Shown: one piece after another, positions 34,435 through 47,727 of the stretch
Position numbering within the stretch: the first letter of the stretch is position 1
Layout of the letters: every line of letters begins with the position of its first letter
Made by a program: the position numbers and the translations under genes
Source: Azohydromonas caseinilytica
GTDB taxonomy: Bacteria > Pseudomonadota > Gammaproteobacteria > Burkholderiales > Burkholderiaceae_C
Length of the DNA: 64,000 nt
Reading direction: 5' to 3'
Assembly: GCF_012927045.1 (NCBI RefSeq)
Contig: NZ_JABBFW010000026.1
Coordinates: 17,680-81,679, forward strand
The notes under the pieces: model-generated
Databases searched by the model: none
What the model saw: the letters and a program-made list of their open reading frames with translations, nothing else
Told to the model about the DNA's origin: nothing

Positions 34435-34501
34435 GGTCAAGGCATTTGAAAGATCGAAGGCCGGTGTCGGGCCGAGCGGCACGTACGGACGAGGAGCTCA
34501 C

Positions 34502-34735
34502 ATGGACGCAGTACCGGTCATGGGCGAGGGCGACGACAGCCTGCTGGCGCTGGTGGACTTCAAGTGGCTGATGGCCGGCCTGGGCTGGCGCATCGACCTC
34601 ACGCGCCTGTGCCGCGATGCCGGCTACCTGGGCGACTGTGCCCGCCTCGGACTGTCCAGCGAGTCCTCCCTGTTGCGCCGCTGCAGCGCCGAGCTGCTGC
34701 GCCGGCATCCGGCCGCCCAGGCCTGCGGCGCCTGA
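34502..34735 (+). CDS. small hypothetical protein upstream of pyruvate kinase
   Basis: A 77-residue protein with a strong GAGGAG site before ATG 34502. After an acidic start it reads LLALVDFKWLMAGLGWRIDL, then a helical, Arg/Leu-rich C-terminus. VDFKWLMAG recalls small uncharacterised proteins that I believe recur in Burkholderiales, but I cannot name a family. No signal peptide or membrane helix. An upstream extension to 34382 would translate through the operators and is rejected. It sits 78 bp before pyk in the same direction and should be co-regulated by the LacI-type protein. Confidence 0.62.
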   Translation: MDAVPVMGEGDDSLLALVDFKWLMAGLGWRIDLTRLCRDAGYLGDCARLGLSSESSLLRRCSAELLRRHPAAQACGA

Positions 34736-34813
34736 GCGCCGCGCCCGCCGCCGCGGCGCCCTTGCCGCGGTGCCCACCGATGTTCCTTCACCCCACCGAA
34801 AAGGCAGGCCACC

Positions 34814-36244
34814 GTGCCTGAAGCCCAGATGCGCCGTCAACGACAAGCCAAGATCGTCGCGACCCTCGGTCCGGCCAGTTCTTCCCTCGACACCATCCGC
34901 GCGCTGTTCGAGGCCGGCGCGGACGTGTTCCGCCTCAACTTCAGTCACGGCAGCCATGCCGACCACTGCGAGCGCGTGGCGCTCATCCGCCGCGTGGAGC
35001 AGGAGACGGGGCGCCCGATCGCGATCCTGCTCGACCTGCAGGGTCCGAAGCTGCGCATCGGCCGCTTCGCTGCCGGCCCCGTCGCGCTGGAGGCCGGGGC
35101 CGCGTTCCGCCTGGACCTGGACCCGGCGCCGGGCGACGCGACCCGCGTGAGCCTGCCGCACCCGGAAATCTTCGCCGCGCTGGAGCCCGGCGCCGAGCTG
35201 CTGCTCGACGACGGCAAGCTGCGCCTGCGGGTGCAGGACTGCGGCCTGGATCACGCCCACACGCGCGTCGTGACCGGCGGGGCGCTGTCCGAGCGCAAGG
35301 GCGTGAACGTGCCCGGCGTGCTGCTGCCGATCTCGGCGCTCACGGCCAAGGACCGCCAGGACCTGGACTTCGGCCTCGGCCTGGACATCGACTGGGTGGC
35401 GCTGTCCTTCGTGCAGCGGCCCGAGGACATGCAGGAGCTGCGCGCGCTGGTGCGGGGGCGCGCCGCGATCCTGGCCAAGCTGGAGAAGCCGGCGGCGATC
35501 GAGCGCCTGGACGCCATCGTCGAGCAGTCCGACGCGGTGATGGTGGCGCGCGGCGACCTGGGCGTGGAGCTGCCGGCCGAAGCCGTGCCGCGGCTGCAGA
35601 AGAGCATCGTGCGCGCCTGCCGGCGCAGCGGCAAACCGGTGATCGTCGCGACTCAGATGCTGGAGTCGATGGTGAACGCCCCGGTGCCCACCCGCGCCGA
35701 GGCCTCGGACGTGGCCACCGCCGTCTACGACGGTGCCGACGCGGTGATGCTGTCGGCGGAGTCGGCCTCGGGCCATTACCCGGTGGAGGCGGTGGCGATG
35801 ATGGACCGCGTCATCCGGGAGGTCGAATCCGACCCGTACTACCGCACCGTCATCGACGCCTCGCACGTGGCGCCGGTGGCCGGCGTGGCCGATGCCATCT
35901 GCACCTCGCTGCGGCAGGCGGCCGACCTGATTCCCATCGCCGCGCTGGTCACCTACACGCGCTCCGGCGCCACCAGCCTGCGCGCCGCGCGCGAGCGCCC
36001 GGTGGCGCCGGTGCTGGGCATCACGCCGCACCTGCCCATGGCGCGGCGGCTGGCGCTGGCCTGGGGCGTGCACGCCGTGCATGTGGGCGAGGGCATCCAC
36101 GACGTGGCCGGCATGGTCGAGACCGCCCGCGCCGTGGCGCGCGCGCAGGGCTTCGCCGCGCCGGGCGCCCCCATCGCCATTGCCGCCGGCATGCCCTTCG
36201 GCACGGCCGGCACCACCAACCTGCTGCACATCACGGAGGCCTGA
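34814..36244 (+). CDS. pyk: pyruvate kinase
   Basis: A 476-residue enzyme converting phosphoenolpyruvate and ADP to pyruvate and ATP. Signatures: [12 protein letters not shown] and [15 protein letters not shown] at the N-terminus, [12 protein letters not shown] at about 72, [17 protein letters not shown] (catalytic Lys, about 220) and [12 protein letters not shown] at about 242. TQMLESM and the C-terminal allosteric domain follow. The start is GTG 34814 with an AGG a few bases upstream; an internal ATG five codons later is possible. gpmA begins four bases after the stop. Promoter-region LacI-type operators suggest induction together with disaccharide uptake, unusual for a core glycolytic enzyme. 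Confidence 0.95.
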   Translation: MPEAQMRRQRQAKIVATLGPASSSLDTIRALFEAGADVFRLNFSHGSHADHCERVALIRRVEQETGRPIAILLDLQGPKLRIGRFAAGPVALEAGAAFRLDLDPAPGDATRVSLPHPEIFAALEPGAELLLDDGKLRLRVQDCGLDHAHTRVVTGGALSERKGVNVPGVLLPISALTAKDRQDLDFGLGLDIDWVALSFVQRPEDMQELRALVRGRAAILAKLEKPAAIERLDAIVEQSDAVMVARGDLGVELPAEAVPRLQKSIVRACRRSGKPVIVATQMLESMVNAPVPTRAEASDVATAVYDGADAVMLSAESASGHYPVEAVAMMDRVIREVESDPYYRTVIDASHVAPVAGVADAICTSLRQAADLIPIAALVTYTRSGATSLRAARERPVAPVLGITPHLPMARRLALAWGVHAVHVGEGIHDVAGMVETARAVARAQGFAAPGAPIAIAAGMPFGTAGTTNLLHITEA

Positions 36245-36248
36245 TCCC

Positions 36249-36995
36249 ATGCATCAACTCGTTCTCCTGCGCCACGGCGAATCGGTCTGGAACCAGGAAA
36301 ACCGCTTCACCGGCTGGACCGACGTGCCACTCAGCGAGCAGGGCCTGGCCGAGGCGCGCGCAGCCGGCCAGTTGCTCAAGGCACGCGGCTTCGACTTCGA
36401 CCTGGCCTTCACCTCGGTGCAGAAGCGCGCCATCAAGACGCTGTGGACCGTGCTGGAAGAGATGGACCGCATGTGGGTTCCCGTCCAGCCGAGCTGGCGC
36501 CTGAACGAGCGCCACTACGGCGCGCTGCAGGGCCTGAACAAGGCGCAGACCGCGGCGCGGTTCGGCGAAGCACAGGTGCAGCGCTGGCGCCGCGCCTACG
36601 ACGAGCCGCCGCCGGCGCTGGAGGCCGGCGATCCGCGGCACGAGGCCGGCGACCCGCGCTATCGCGAGCTGGGCGGGGCCGTGCCGCGCACCGAATGCCT
36701 CAAGGACACGGTGGAGCGCGTGCTGCCGTACTGGCGCGACACCCTTGCGCCGGCGCTGCGCGGCGGCCGGCGCGTGATCGTCGCCGCGCACGGCAACAGC
36801 CTGCGCGCGCTGATCAAGATCCTGGACGGGGTGTCGGACGCGGCCATCGCCGAGCTCAACCTGCCCACCGGGCAGCCGCTGGTCTACGAGCTCGACGCCG
36901 GGCTGCGGCCGCTGCGCCACGGCTACCTCGGCGACGCCGCCGCGATCGAGGCCTCCCTGCGCGCGGTGGCGGCCCAGGGCCGGGCCGCCACCTGA
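36249..36995 (+). CDS. gpmA: 2,3-bisphosphoglycerate-dependent phosphoglycerate mutase
   Basis: A 248-residue enzyme interconverting 3- and 2-phosphoglycerate. The phosphohistidine motif [18 protein letters not shown] is at the N-terminus (His9 region). [14 protein letters not shown] is at about 83 and the second catalytic His lies in [17 protein letters not shown] at about 178. Length matches E. coli GpmA (250). A tiny in-frame repeat [14 protein letters not shown] occurs at about 121-134. It is sandwiched between pyk (4-bp gap) and the NADH dehydrogenase gene (8-bp gap), so the three are one transcript. Confidence 0.95.
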   Translation: MHQLVLLRHGESVWNQENRFTGWTDVPLSEQGLAEARAAGQLLKARGFDFDLAFTSVQKRAIKTLWTVLEEMDRMWVPVQPSWRLNERHYGALQGLNKAQTAARFGEAQVQRWRRAYDEPPPALEAGDPRHEAGDPRYRELGGAVPRTECLKDTVERVLPYWRDTLAPALRGGRRVIVAAHGNSLRALIKILDGVSDAAIAELNLPTGQPLVYELDAGLRPLRHGYLGDAAAIEASLRAVAAQGRAAT

Positions 36996-37003
36996 GCGTC
37001 GCC

Positions 37004-38362
37004 ATGGCGCACATCCCTGGAGACTTGCCGGCCGCCGCGGGAGCGTCCGCGGCGCACCGCATCGTCATCGTCGGCGGCGGCGCCGCCGGGCTGCAACTCG
37101 CCACGCTGCTGGGCGACGGGCTCGGCCGCCGGGGCCGGGCCGAGGTCACGCTCATCGACAAGCAGCGTTCGCATGTCTGGAAGCCGCGGCTGCACGAGAT
37201 CGCGGCCGGCTCCATGGACCCGGGCCTGCACGAGGTGGACTACCTGGCGCAGTCGCACCGCCACCACTTCCGCTACCGCATCGGCGAGCTGACAGGGCTG
37301 GACCGGGCGCGGCGCGAGGTCCGGGTCGCGGCCTTCATCGATGGCGAGGGGCGCCAGGTCACGCCGGCACGCCGCTTCGGCTACGACACGCTGGTGCTGG
37401 CGCTGGGCAGCCAGAGCAACGACTTCGGCACCCCGGGCGTGAGCGAGCATGCGCTGAAGCTGGAGTCGCCCGCGGACGCGCGGCGCTTCCACCAGCGGCT
37501 GGTGAACGCCTGCATCCGTGCCCATGCCCAGCCGCAGCCGCTGCGGCCCGCGCAGCTGCAGGTGGTGATCATCGGCGCCGGCGCCACCGGCGTGGAGCTG
37601 GCGGCGGAGCTGCACCGCAGCACGCGCGAGCTGGTGGCGCACGGGCTGGACCGCATCGACCCGGACCGGCACATCCGGCTGCACCTGATCGAGGCCGCGG
37701 ACCGCGTGCTGCCCGCGCTGGCGCCGCGCCTGTCGCAGGCCGCGCAGGCGCTGCTGGAGCGCCAGGGCGTGCAGGTGCACACCGGGACGCGGGTGGCGCA
37801 GGTGCTGCCCGAGGGCGTGCGGCTGGCCGACGGCCGGCCCATCGCCGCCGAGCTGGTGGTGTGGGCCGCGGGCGTGCGGGCGCCCGAGGTGCTGAAGGAC
37901 CTGGGCGGCCTGGAGAGCACCCGCATCAACCAGCTGCGGGTGCGGCCCACGCTGCAGGCCACGCGCGACGATCATGTCTTTGCCCTGGGCGACTGCGCCG
38001 CCTGCCCCTGGCCGGCGGCCGGCCCGGACGCCCTGGTGCCGCCGCGCGCACAGGCGGCGCAGCAGCAGGCGCGGCACATGGCCCGGCAGATGCGGCTCCG
38101 GCTGGCCGGGCAGCCCCTGCGCGAGTTCCATTACCGCGACTTCGGCTCGCTGGTCTCGCTGGGACACCACGGCGCGCTGGGCGAGATGCTGGCGGGCGTG
38201 TGCGGCGACGGCCTGCGCGTGGAGGGCCGGCTGGCGCTGGCCATGTACCGGTCGCTCTACAAGCGCCACGAGCTGAGCCTGCACGGCTGGGCCAAGGTGG
38301 CGCTGGACACGCTGGCGCGCTGGATCGGCGGCCGCACCGGGCCGCGGGTGAAGCTGCATTGA
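37004..38362 (+). CDS. ndh: type II NADH dehydrogenase (NDH-2-like flavoprotein)
   Basis: A 452-residue FAD protein that should pass electrons from NADH to quinone without pumping protons. Two Rossmann motifs are clear: VIVGGGAAGLQLATLLG (FAD, about residues 21-37) and VVIIGAGATGVELAAELH (NADH, about 187-204). The second FAD contact, HVFALGDCAACPWP, is at about 324. The C-terminal region (YRSLYKRHELSLHGWAKVAL) is basic and amphipathic and probably attaches the enzyme to the membrane, as in other NDH-2 enzymes. It ends the pyk-gpmA-ndh run; re-oxidising NADH would suit fast sugar use. Confidence 0.87.
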   Translation: MAHIPGDLPAAAGASAAHRIVIVGGGAAGLQLATLLGDGLGRRGRAEVTLIDKQRSHVWKPRLHEIAAGSMDPGLHEVDYLAQSHRHHFRYRIGELTGLDRARREVRVAAFIDGEGRQVTPARRFGYDTLVLALGSQSNDFGTPGVSEHALKLESPADARRFHQRLVNACIRAHAQPQPLRPAQLQVVIIGAGATGVELAAELHRSTRELVAHGLDRIDPDRHIRLHLIEAADRVLPALAPRLSQAAQALLERQGVQVHTGTRVAQVLPEGVRLADGRPIAAELVVWAAGVRAPEVLKDLGGLESTRINQLRVRPTLQATRDDHVFALGDCAACPWPAAGPDALVPPRAQAAQQQARHMARQMRLRLAGQPLREFHYRDFGSLVSLGHHGALGEMLAGVCGDGLRVEGRLALAMYRSLYKRHELSLHGWAKVALDTLARWIGGRTGPRVKLH

Positions 38363-38511
38363 GCGCGGCGCGCTTTGGAGGCCCCCGCGCCCTTGGCGGC
38401 TGCGCGGCTTGCTCCTGCTCGGGCGCCGGCTGCGCCAGGGCCGGGCGCCGCATGCGCGCCGTACCCAGCGCCGCCTGAATGATCGGGCTCAGGGTAAGTG
38501 CCAAGCCGTCC

Positions 38512-38546
38512 CAAAGCGCTTTGGCCGAATAATCCAAACCGCTTTA
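38512..38546. promoter_or_regulatory. LacI-type operators before the agl operon
   Basis: CAAAGCGCTTTG at 38512-38523 (perfect palindrome) and CAAACCGCTTTA at 38535-38546 (imperfect), with centres 23 bp apart. They end 23 bp before the ATG of the binding-protein gene, so bound repressor would block the promoter or early transcription. Confidence 0.82.
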
Positions 38547-38569
38547 GTTATTCCGCAGGAGACATCGGC

Positions 38570-39838
<1,269 letters not shown>

Positions 39839-39873
39839 GCTCCCTCCGCAACGCCCCGCAGGAGGCACCTGCC

Positions 39874-40854
39874 ATGCTGCAAAGACTGCGCACCACCTGG
39901 GTCATGCCCGCGGCCCGTTCCCGCGGGTCGCGCAAGCCGCTGCTGGCGCAGCGCACGCGCACCGCCTGGCTGTTCCTGGCGCCGATGCTGATCACGCTTG
40001 CGGCGGTGGCCCTGTGGCCGCTGGCGCGCACGATCTGGTTCAGCTTCACCGATGCCAACATCAACGACCCCGGCGTGGCGCAGTTCGTCGGCCTGGGCAA
40101 CTACTTCGGCGAGTTCGGACTGTTCTTCAACCCGAACCACACCGAGGGCTTCTGGGCCAGCGACTGGGGCGTCTCCATCGCCAACACGCTCAAGTTCGCG
40201 CTGGCCTCGGTGCTGCTGGAAACCCTGTTCGGCCTGGGCGTGGCGCTGCTGCTGAACCAGGAGTTCAAGGGCCGCGCCCTGGTGCGCGCCGCGGTGCTGG
40301 TGCCCTGGGCCATCCCCACCATCGTGTCCGCGAAGATGTGGGGCTGGATGCTGCACGACCAGTTCGGCGTCATCAACCACCTGCTGCTGTCGGCCGGGCT
40401 GATCGACCAGCCCATCGCCTGGACCGCCGACCCGGCCTTCGCGATGTGGACCGTGGTGGCGGTGGACGTGTGGAAGACCACGCCCTTCATGGCGCTGCTG
40501 ATCCTGGCCGCGCTGCAGACGCTGCCCAAGGATTGCTACGAGGCCGCGCGCGTGGACGGCGTGCATCCGCTGCGCGTGTTCTGGCGCGTGACGCTGCCGC
40601 TGATCCGCCCGGCGCTGATGGTGGCGGTGGTGTTCCGGCTGCTCGATGCGCTGCGCGTGTTCGACCTGATCTTCGTGCTCACGTCCAACAACGCCAGCAC
40701 CATCAGCATGTCCGGCTTCGTGCGCCGCGAGATGGTGGACAACGGCTACATGGGCTACGGCTCCGCCGCCTCCACCGTGCTGTTCCTGATGATCGGCCTG
40801 GCAACCATCCTCGTCATGCGCCTGGCCCGCTCCCGCCGTCTGGAGGACGCATGA
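39874..40854 (+). CDS. aglF: alpha-glucoside ABC transporter, permease 1
   Basis: A 326-residue MalF-like permease with six transmembrane helices and a sizeable periplasmic loop after the first (about 55-100). The EAA loop that meets the ATPase is at about 224 (EAARVDGVHPLRVFW). AGGAGG lies before ATG 39874. Its stop overlaps the next permease start (ATGA), so the pair is translated in step. It forms half of the sugar channel with the product of 40851-41693. Confidence 0.92.
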   Translation: MLQRLRTTWVMPAARSRGSRKPLLAQRTRTAWLFLAPMLITLAAVALWPLARTIWFSFTDANINDPGVAQFVGLGNYFGEFGLFFNPNHTEGFWASDWGVSIANTLKFALASVLLETLFGLGVALLLNQEFKGRALVRAAVLVPWAIPTIVSAKMWGWMLHDQFGVINHLLLSAGLIDQPIAWTADPAFAMWTVVAVDVWKTTPFMALLILAALQTLPKDCYEAARVDGVHPLRVFWRVTLPLIRPALMVAVVFRLLDALRVFDLIFVLTSNNASTISMSGFVRREMVDNGYMGYGSAASTVLFLMIGLATILVMRLARSRRLEDA

Positions 40855-41693
40855 ATACCCAACGCTCGACCTTCGGCTCCGCCGTGGTCTACGGGCTGGC
40901 CGCCCTGGTCACCATCGTCTCGGTCTATCCCTTCCTGTACGCGGTCTCCACCTCGTTCAAGACCGGCAGCGCGCTGTTCGACCCCAGCCTGTGGCCCGCC
41001 AACGCCAGCCTGGAGAACTACGCCTCGCTGCTGTCGGGCGGCGAGCAGCCTTTCCTGCGCCACGTGCTGAACTCCGTCGGCGTGTCGGTGGCGGTGGTGG
41101 CGCTGTCGCTGGCGCTGGGCGTCACGGCCGCCTACGCGCTGGGGCGCATTCCTTTCAAGGGGCGCGGGCTGCTGCTGGTGACGATCCTGGCGGTGTCGAT
41201 GTTCCCGCAGGTGGCGGTGCTGGCCGGCATGTTCGAGCTGATCCGCGCGCTGGGCCTCTACAACCAGGCCGCCGGGCTGGTGCTGCCGTACCTGATCTTC
41301 ACGCTGCCCTTCACGGTGTGGGTGCTGACCACCTTCATGAAGCAGCTGCCCAAGGAGCTGGAGGAGGCGGCCATCATGGACGGCTGCGGGCCGCTGCGCA
41401 TCATTCGGCAGGTGTTCCTGCCCCTGCTGTGGCCGGCGCTGGTGTCCACCGGGCTGCTGGCCTTCATCGCGGCCTGGAACGAGTTCCTGTTCGCGCTCAC
41501 CTTCGTGCTCGACAACAACGAGCGCACCGTGCCGGTGTCGATCTCGCTCATCAGCGGGGCCAGCCTGTACGACATCCCATGGGGAAAGATCATGGCCGCC
41601 TCGGTGCTCGTCACCCTGCCCCTGATCGGCCTCGTCCTCGTCTTCCAACGCAAGATCGTCTCCGGCCTGACCGCCGGGGCCGTCAAGGGGTAA
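40851..41693 (+). CDS. aglG: alpha-glucoside ABC transporter, permease 2
   Basis: A 280-residue MalG-like permease with six transmembrane helices. An N-terminal helix (VYGLAALVTIVSVYPFLYAV) is followed by a short periplasmic loop, and the EAA motif EEAAIMDGCGPLRI is at about 176. The C-terminus has the basic KIVSGLTAGAVKG ending common in this family. ATG 40851 overlaps the upstream stop. Partner of the AglF-like permease; the GH13 gene starts four bases after its stop. Confidence 0.92.
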   Translation: MNTQRSTFGSAVVYGLAALVTIVSVYPFLYAVSTSFKTGSALFDPSLWPANASLENYASLLSGGEQPFLRHVLNSVGVSVAVVALSLALGVTAAYALGRIPFKGRGLLLVTILAVSMFPQVAVLAGMFELIRALGLYNQAAGLVLPYLIFTLPFTVWVLTTFMKQLPKELEEAAIMDGCGPLRIIRQVFLPLLWPALVSTGLLAFIAAWNEFLFALTFVLDNNERTVPVSISLISGASLYDIPWGKIMAASVLVTLPLIGLVLVFQRKIVSGLTAGAVKG

Positions 41694-41697
41694 TTCC

Positions 41698-43344
<1,647 letters not shown>

Positions 43345-43377
43345 GGCCCGACCGCCACCACCACCGAGGAGACAACC

Positions 43378-44510
<1,133 letters not shown>

Positions 44511-44514
<4 letters not shown>

Positions 44515-46202
44515 AGGAGCCGTGGTTCAAGGACAGCGTGGTCTACCAGGTCTACCCGCGCAGCTTCCGCGACAGCGATGGCGACGGCATCGGCGACCTG
44601 CGCGGCATCACGGCCAAGCTGGACTACCTGAAGGCGCTGGGCGTGGACGTGGTGTGGCTGTCGCCCGTCTACCAGTCGCCCAACGACGACAACGGCTACG
44701 ACATCAGCGACTACCGCGCCATCATGGGCGAGTTCGGCACCATGGCCGACTTCGACGCGCTGCTCGACGCCCTGCACGCGCGCGGGCTGAAATTGGTGAT
44801 GGACCTGGTGGTCAACCACAGCTCCGACGAGCACCCGTGGTTCGTCGAGGCCTGCAAGAGCAAGGACAGCCCCTACCGCGACTACTACATCTGGCGAGCG
44901 CCGCGCGAGGGCGCCGAGCCCAACAACTGGGCCTCGGCCTTCGGCGGCCCGGCCTGGACCTTGCACGAGCCCACGGGCGAGTACTACCTGCACCTGTTCT
45001 CGAAGAAGCAGCCCGACCTGAACTGGGAGAACCCCCAGCTGCGCCAGGAGGTGTACGCGCTCATGCGCTTCTGGCTGGACAAGGGCGTGGACGGCTTCCG
45101 CATGGACGTCATCAACATGATCTCCAAGGCGCCTGGCCTGCCCGATGCGCCCGTGACAGCGCCGCAGCGGCGCTGGCAGGTGCCTGGGCCGCTGGTGTTC
45201 CACGGGCCGCGCCTGGGCGAGTTCCTGTGCGAGATGAAGCACGAGGTGCTTTCCCGCTACGACCTGATCACGGTCGGCGAGGCGCCCTGCGCGACGCCCG
45301 AGCACGGCATCCAGCTCACGCACGAGGAGGACGGCTTCCTCAACATGCTGTTCCAGTTCGAGCATGTGGACCTGGACACCGACCCGGCGCTGGGCCTGGG
45401 CAAGTGGGGGCTGAAAGGCCTGGACCTGCTCGACCTCAAGGCCACGATGTCGCGCTGGCAACGGGAGCTGCACGGCCGCGGCTGGAACAGCCTCTACCTC
45501 TCCAACCACGACCAGCCGCGCCCGGTGTCGCGCTTCGGCGACGATGGCCGCTGGCGCGTGGAGTCGGCCAAGATGCTCGGCACCTTCCTGCACCTGCTGC
45601 AGGGCACGCCCTACATCTACCAGGGCGAGGAGCTGGGCATGACCAACGTGCGCTTCGACTCCATCGCCGAGTACCGCGACATCGAGACGCTGAACCTGTG
45701 GCGCGAGGCGGTGCACGAGCGGGGGATGGACCCGGCGCAGGTGATGGCCGCCATCCACGCCAAGAGCCGCGACAACGCGCGCACGCCCATGCAATGGGAC
45801 GACGGCCCCAACGCCGGCTTCAGCAGCGGCACGCCCTGGATCGGCGTGAATCCCAACTACCGCGAGATCAATGCGCAGCGCGCGCTGGCCGACCCGGGCT
45901 CGGTGTTCCACCACTACCGGCGCCTGATCGAGCTGCGCCGCACGCTGCCGGTGGTGGTGCACGGCCGCTACGAGCTGTTGTTGCCTGAACACCCGGAGAT
46001 CTATGCCTACACCCGCACGCTGGGCGCGGAGCGGCTGCTGGTGATCTGCAATTTCGGCAGCGGCACGCCGCGCTGCGAGTTGCCCGAAGACTTCAGCTTC
46101 GACAGGCCGGAGCTGCTGATCGCCAACTACCCGGTCGATGAAGGCAGCGACATCCGCTCATTCACCCTGCGTCCCTACGAGGCGCGGGCCTACCGGCTGT
46201 GA
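44511..46202 (+). CDS. GH13 alpha-glucosidase (oligo-1,6-glucosidase/TreC-like)
   Basis: A 563-residue cytosolic GH13 enzyme. Barrel start VVYQVYPRSFRDSDGDGIGD; catalytic residues Asp199 (GFRMDVINM), Glu257 (VGEAPC) and Asp334 (SNHDQPRP). The VINM next to the nucleophile, the long helical insert after KSRDNARTPMQWDD and overall size resemble oligo-1,6-glucosidases and trehalose-6-phosphate hydrolases. The latter role is unlikely without a PTS. The ATG overlaps the ATPase stop. It is less similar to the first GH13 enzyme than a recent duplicate would be, so the two likely have different substrates. Confidence 0.9.
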
Positions 46203-46213
46203 CGGGGGGCGCC

Positions 46214-47179
46214 ATGGAACAAGCCCGTTTGCTGGCCGACATCGGCGGCACCAATGCCCGCTTCGCCTGGCAGGCGCAGGCGGGTGCTCCGATCGTGGAC
46301 GTCGCCACGCTGCCCTGCGCGGCATACGCGGGCCTGGAGGACGCGCTGCGGGAGATCCTGCGGCGGCTGGGCCGGCCCGCGCCGAAGCGTTGCGCCATCG
46401 CCATTGCCAATCCGGTGCTGGGCGACCAGGTGCGCATGACCAACCACCACTGGACTTTCTCCATCTCGGCGCTGCAGGCACGCTTCGGCTTTGAGCAGTT
46501 GAAAGTGCTCAACGACTTCACGGCCCTGGCGCTGGCCCTGCCGGATCTGCAGCCTGATGAGCTGCGGCAGCTGGGCGGCGATGCGGCCCAGCCGGATGCG
46601 CCCATCGCGCTGATCGGGCCGGGCACGGGGCTGGGCGTGTCGGGGCTGTTGCCCGACGGCCGTGGCGGCCACGTCGCGTTGGCGGGCGAGGGCGGCCATG
46701 TCACCTTGGCGGTGTGCGCTTCGCGCGAACAACAGGTGCTGGCGCAACTGGCAAGGCGCCACGGCCACGTGTCGGCGGAGCGTGCCGTCTGCGGCCAGGG
46801 CCTGGTGGATCTGCACGCGGCGCTGGGGACGATCGACGCTCCCGGCGATGTCGCACCGGCACTGACCGCGGCCGACATCACCGCCGCGGCGCTGGCGTAC
46901 AGCGACGCGCGCTGCGTGGAGGCGCTGAACCTGTTCTGTGCCTTCCTCGGCACGGTGGCCGGCAACCTGGCGCTGACGCTGGGCGCGCGCGGCGGCGTCT
47001 ACCTGGGCGGCGGCATCCCGCCGCGGCTGGGCCGCTTCCTCGACGCCTCGCCGTTTCGCGAACGCTTCGAGGCCAAGGGCCGCTTCAGGGCTTACCTGGC
47101 CGCAGTCCCGGTGTTCGTGATCCAGGCGTGCCAGTCGCCCGCGCTGCGCGGCGCGGCGCGCGCGCTGGACGGGGCGTGA
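46214..47179 (+). CDS. glk: glucokinase
   Basis: A 321-residue enzyme that phosphorylates the glucose released by the two GH13 enzymes. The ATP/phosphate loop LLADIGGTNARFAWQ is at the N-terminus. MTNHHWTFS (about 75), LNDFTALALAL (about 98) and GPGTGLGVSGLLP (about 136) place it in the E. coli Glk-type family rather than ROK. The start at ATG 46214 follows a GGGG run; a GTG five codons upstream overlaps the previous stop region. It closes the agl operon and converges on a small minus-strand gene that overlaps its last 88 bp. Confidence 0.93.
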   Translation: MEQARLLADIGGTNARFAWQAQAGAPIVDVATLPCAAYAGLEDALREILRRLGRPAPKRCAIAIANPVLGDQVRMTNHHWTFSISALQARFGFEQLKVLNDFTALALALPDLQPDELRQLGGDAAQPDAPIALIGPGTGLGVSGLLPDGRGGHVALAGEGGHVTLAVCASREQQVLAQLARRHGHVSAERAVCGQGLVDLHAALGTIDAPGDVAPALTAADITAAALAYSDARCVEALNLFCAFLGTVAGNLALTLGARGGVYLGGGIPPRLGRFLDASPFRERFEAKGRFRAYLAAVPVFVIQACQSPALRGAARALDGA

Positions 47180-47328
47180 CGCAGCGCCGTCTCGCGCAGG
47201 TCGGCGGCATAGGAGGGCTGGGTGGGCTCGTAGTGGTCCGCCAGCGCCAGCAGGCGCTGCCGGGCCTCGTCGAACGCCAATCGGCTCAAGTGCCGGCTCA
47301 GGCGCGTGAACAGGGTCGAGAACAGCAT
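47092..47328 (-). CDS. small hypothetical protein overlapping glk end
   Basis: A 78-residue protein from ATG 47328, five bases after GGAG. It reads as a basic amphipathic N-terminus (TLFTRLSRHLSRLAFDEARQ) followed by LLALADHYEPTQPSYAADLRE, a pattern of a small helical protein. The last 29 codons lie antisense to glk, where sequence is constrained by the other frame, and that part looks low-quality (Ala/Arg/Ser-rich). The true end may therefore be unusual, or the gene may be false. No domain recognised. Confidence 0.42.
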   Translation of the reverse strand: MLFSTLFTRLSRHLSRLAFDEARQRLLALADHYEPTQPSYAADLRETALRHAPSSARAAPRSAGDWHAWITNTGTAAR

Positions 47329-47727
47329 GACGGCTCCGCGTGGGCAGTGAAGATGGGTCAGCAATATAGGGTAAACCCTAATATCTGTTGTCCGATCCGC
47401 GCCACGGCGTTGCCTGCTTGCACTTCATCCGCCTTTTTGCCTCGCCTTGGCATGGATGGGCGACGTGAGGCTGCCGCTCCCATGGGGGGCTTGATTCGTG
47501 ATCTGACCTAGCGACAACCCTCATTCCAAAGCGCTTTGGTTTAACTAAAGTGCGATGACAAAAGCGCTTTGAAGTACGGCAGGCAGCGGGATTGAGTTCT
47601 CTGTCCCTAGGCCTGACTTGCTTGATTCTTTATCAAAAGCGCTTTGAAAAAGAGTAACCGACGCGCAGCCTCAAGGACGCGCTTCGCGGCCGACCGCTTC
47701 ACCGATTCAGACCAGGAGACATCCGCC
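47329..47727. other. porin promoter region
   Basis: This 399-bp stretch has no gene. Its first part is GC-rich; from about 47360 it becomes AT-richer and holds three LacI-type operators (listed separately). An in-frame extension of the porin to 47644 would begin inside the last operator and is rejected. Confidence 0.55.
47527..47646. promoter_or_regulatory. three LacI-type operators before the sugar porin
   Basis: CAAAGCGCTTTG at 47527-47538, and AAAAGCGCTTTG at 47560-47571 and 47635-47646. The first two centres are 33 bp apart (about three turns) and the third is 75 bp further, a spacing suited to looping by a tetrameric or paired repressor. They match the sites at 34392, 34423 and 38512, so the same regulator is expected. 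Confidence 0.82.

Noticed and set aside
34382..34501. N-terminal extension of the small gene before pyk
   Set aside because: It would translate through two operators; GAGGAG before ATG 34502 is the better start.
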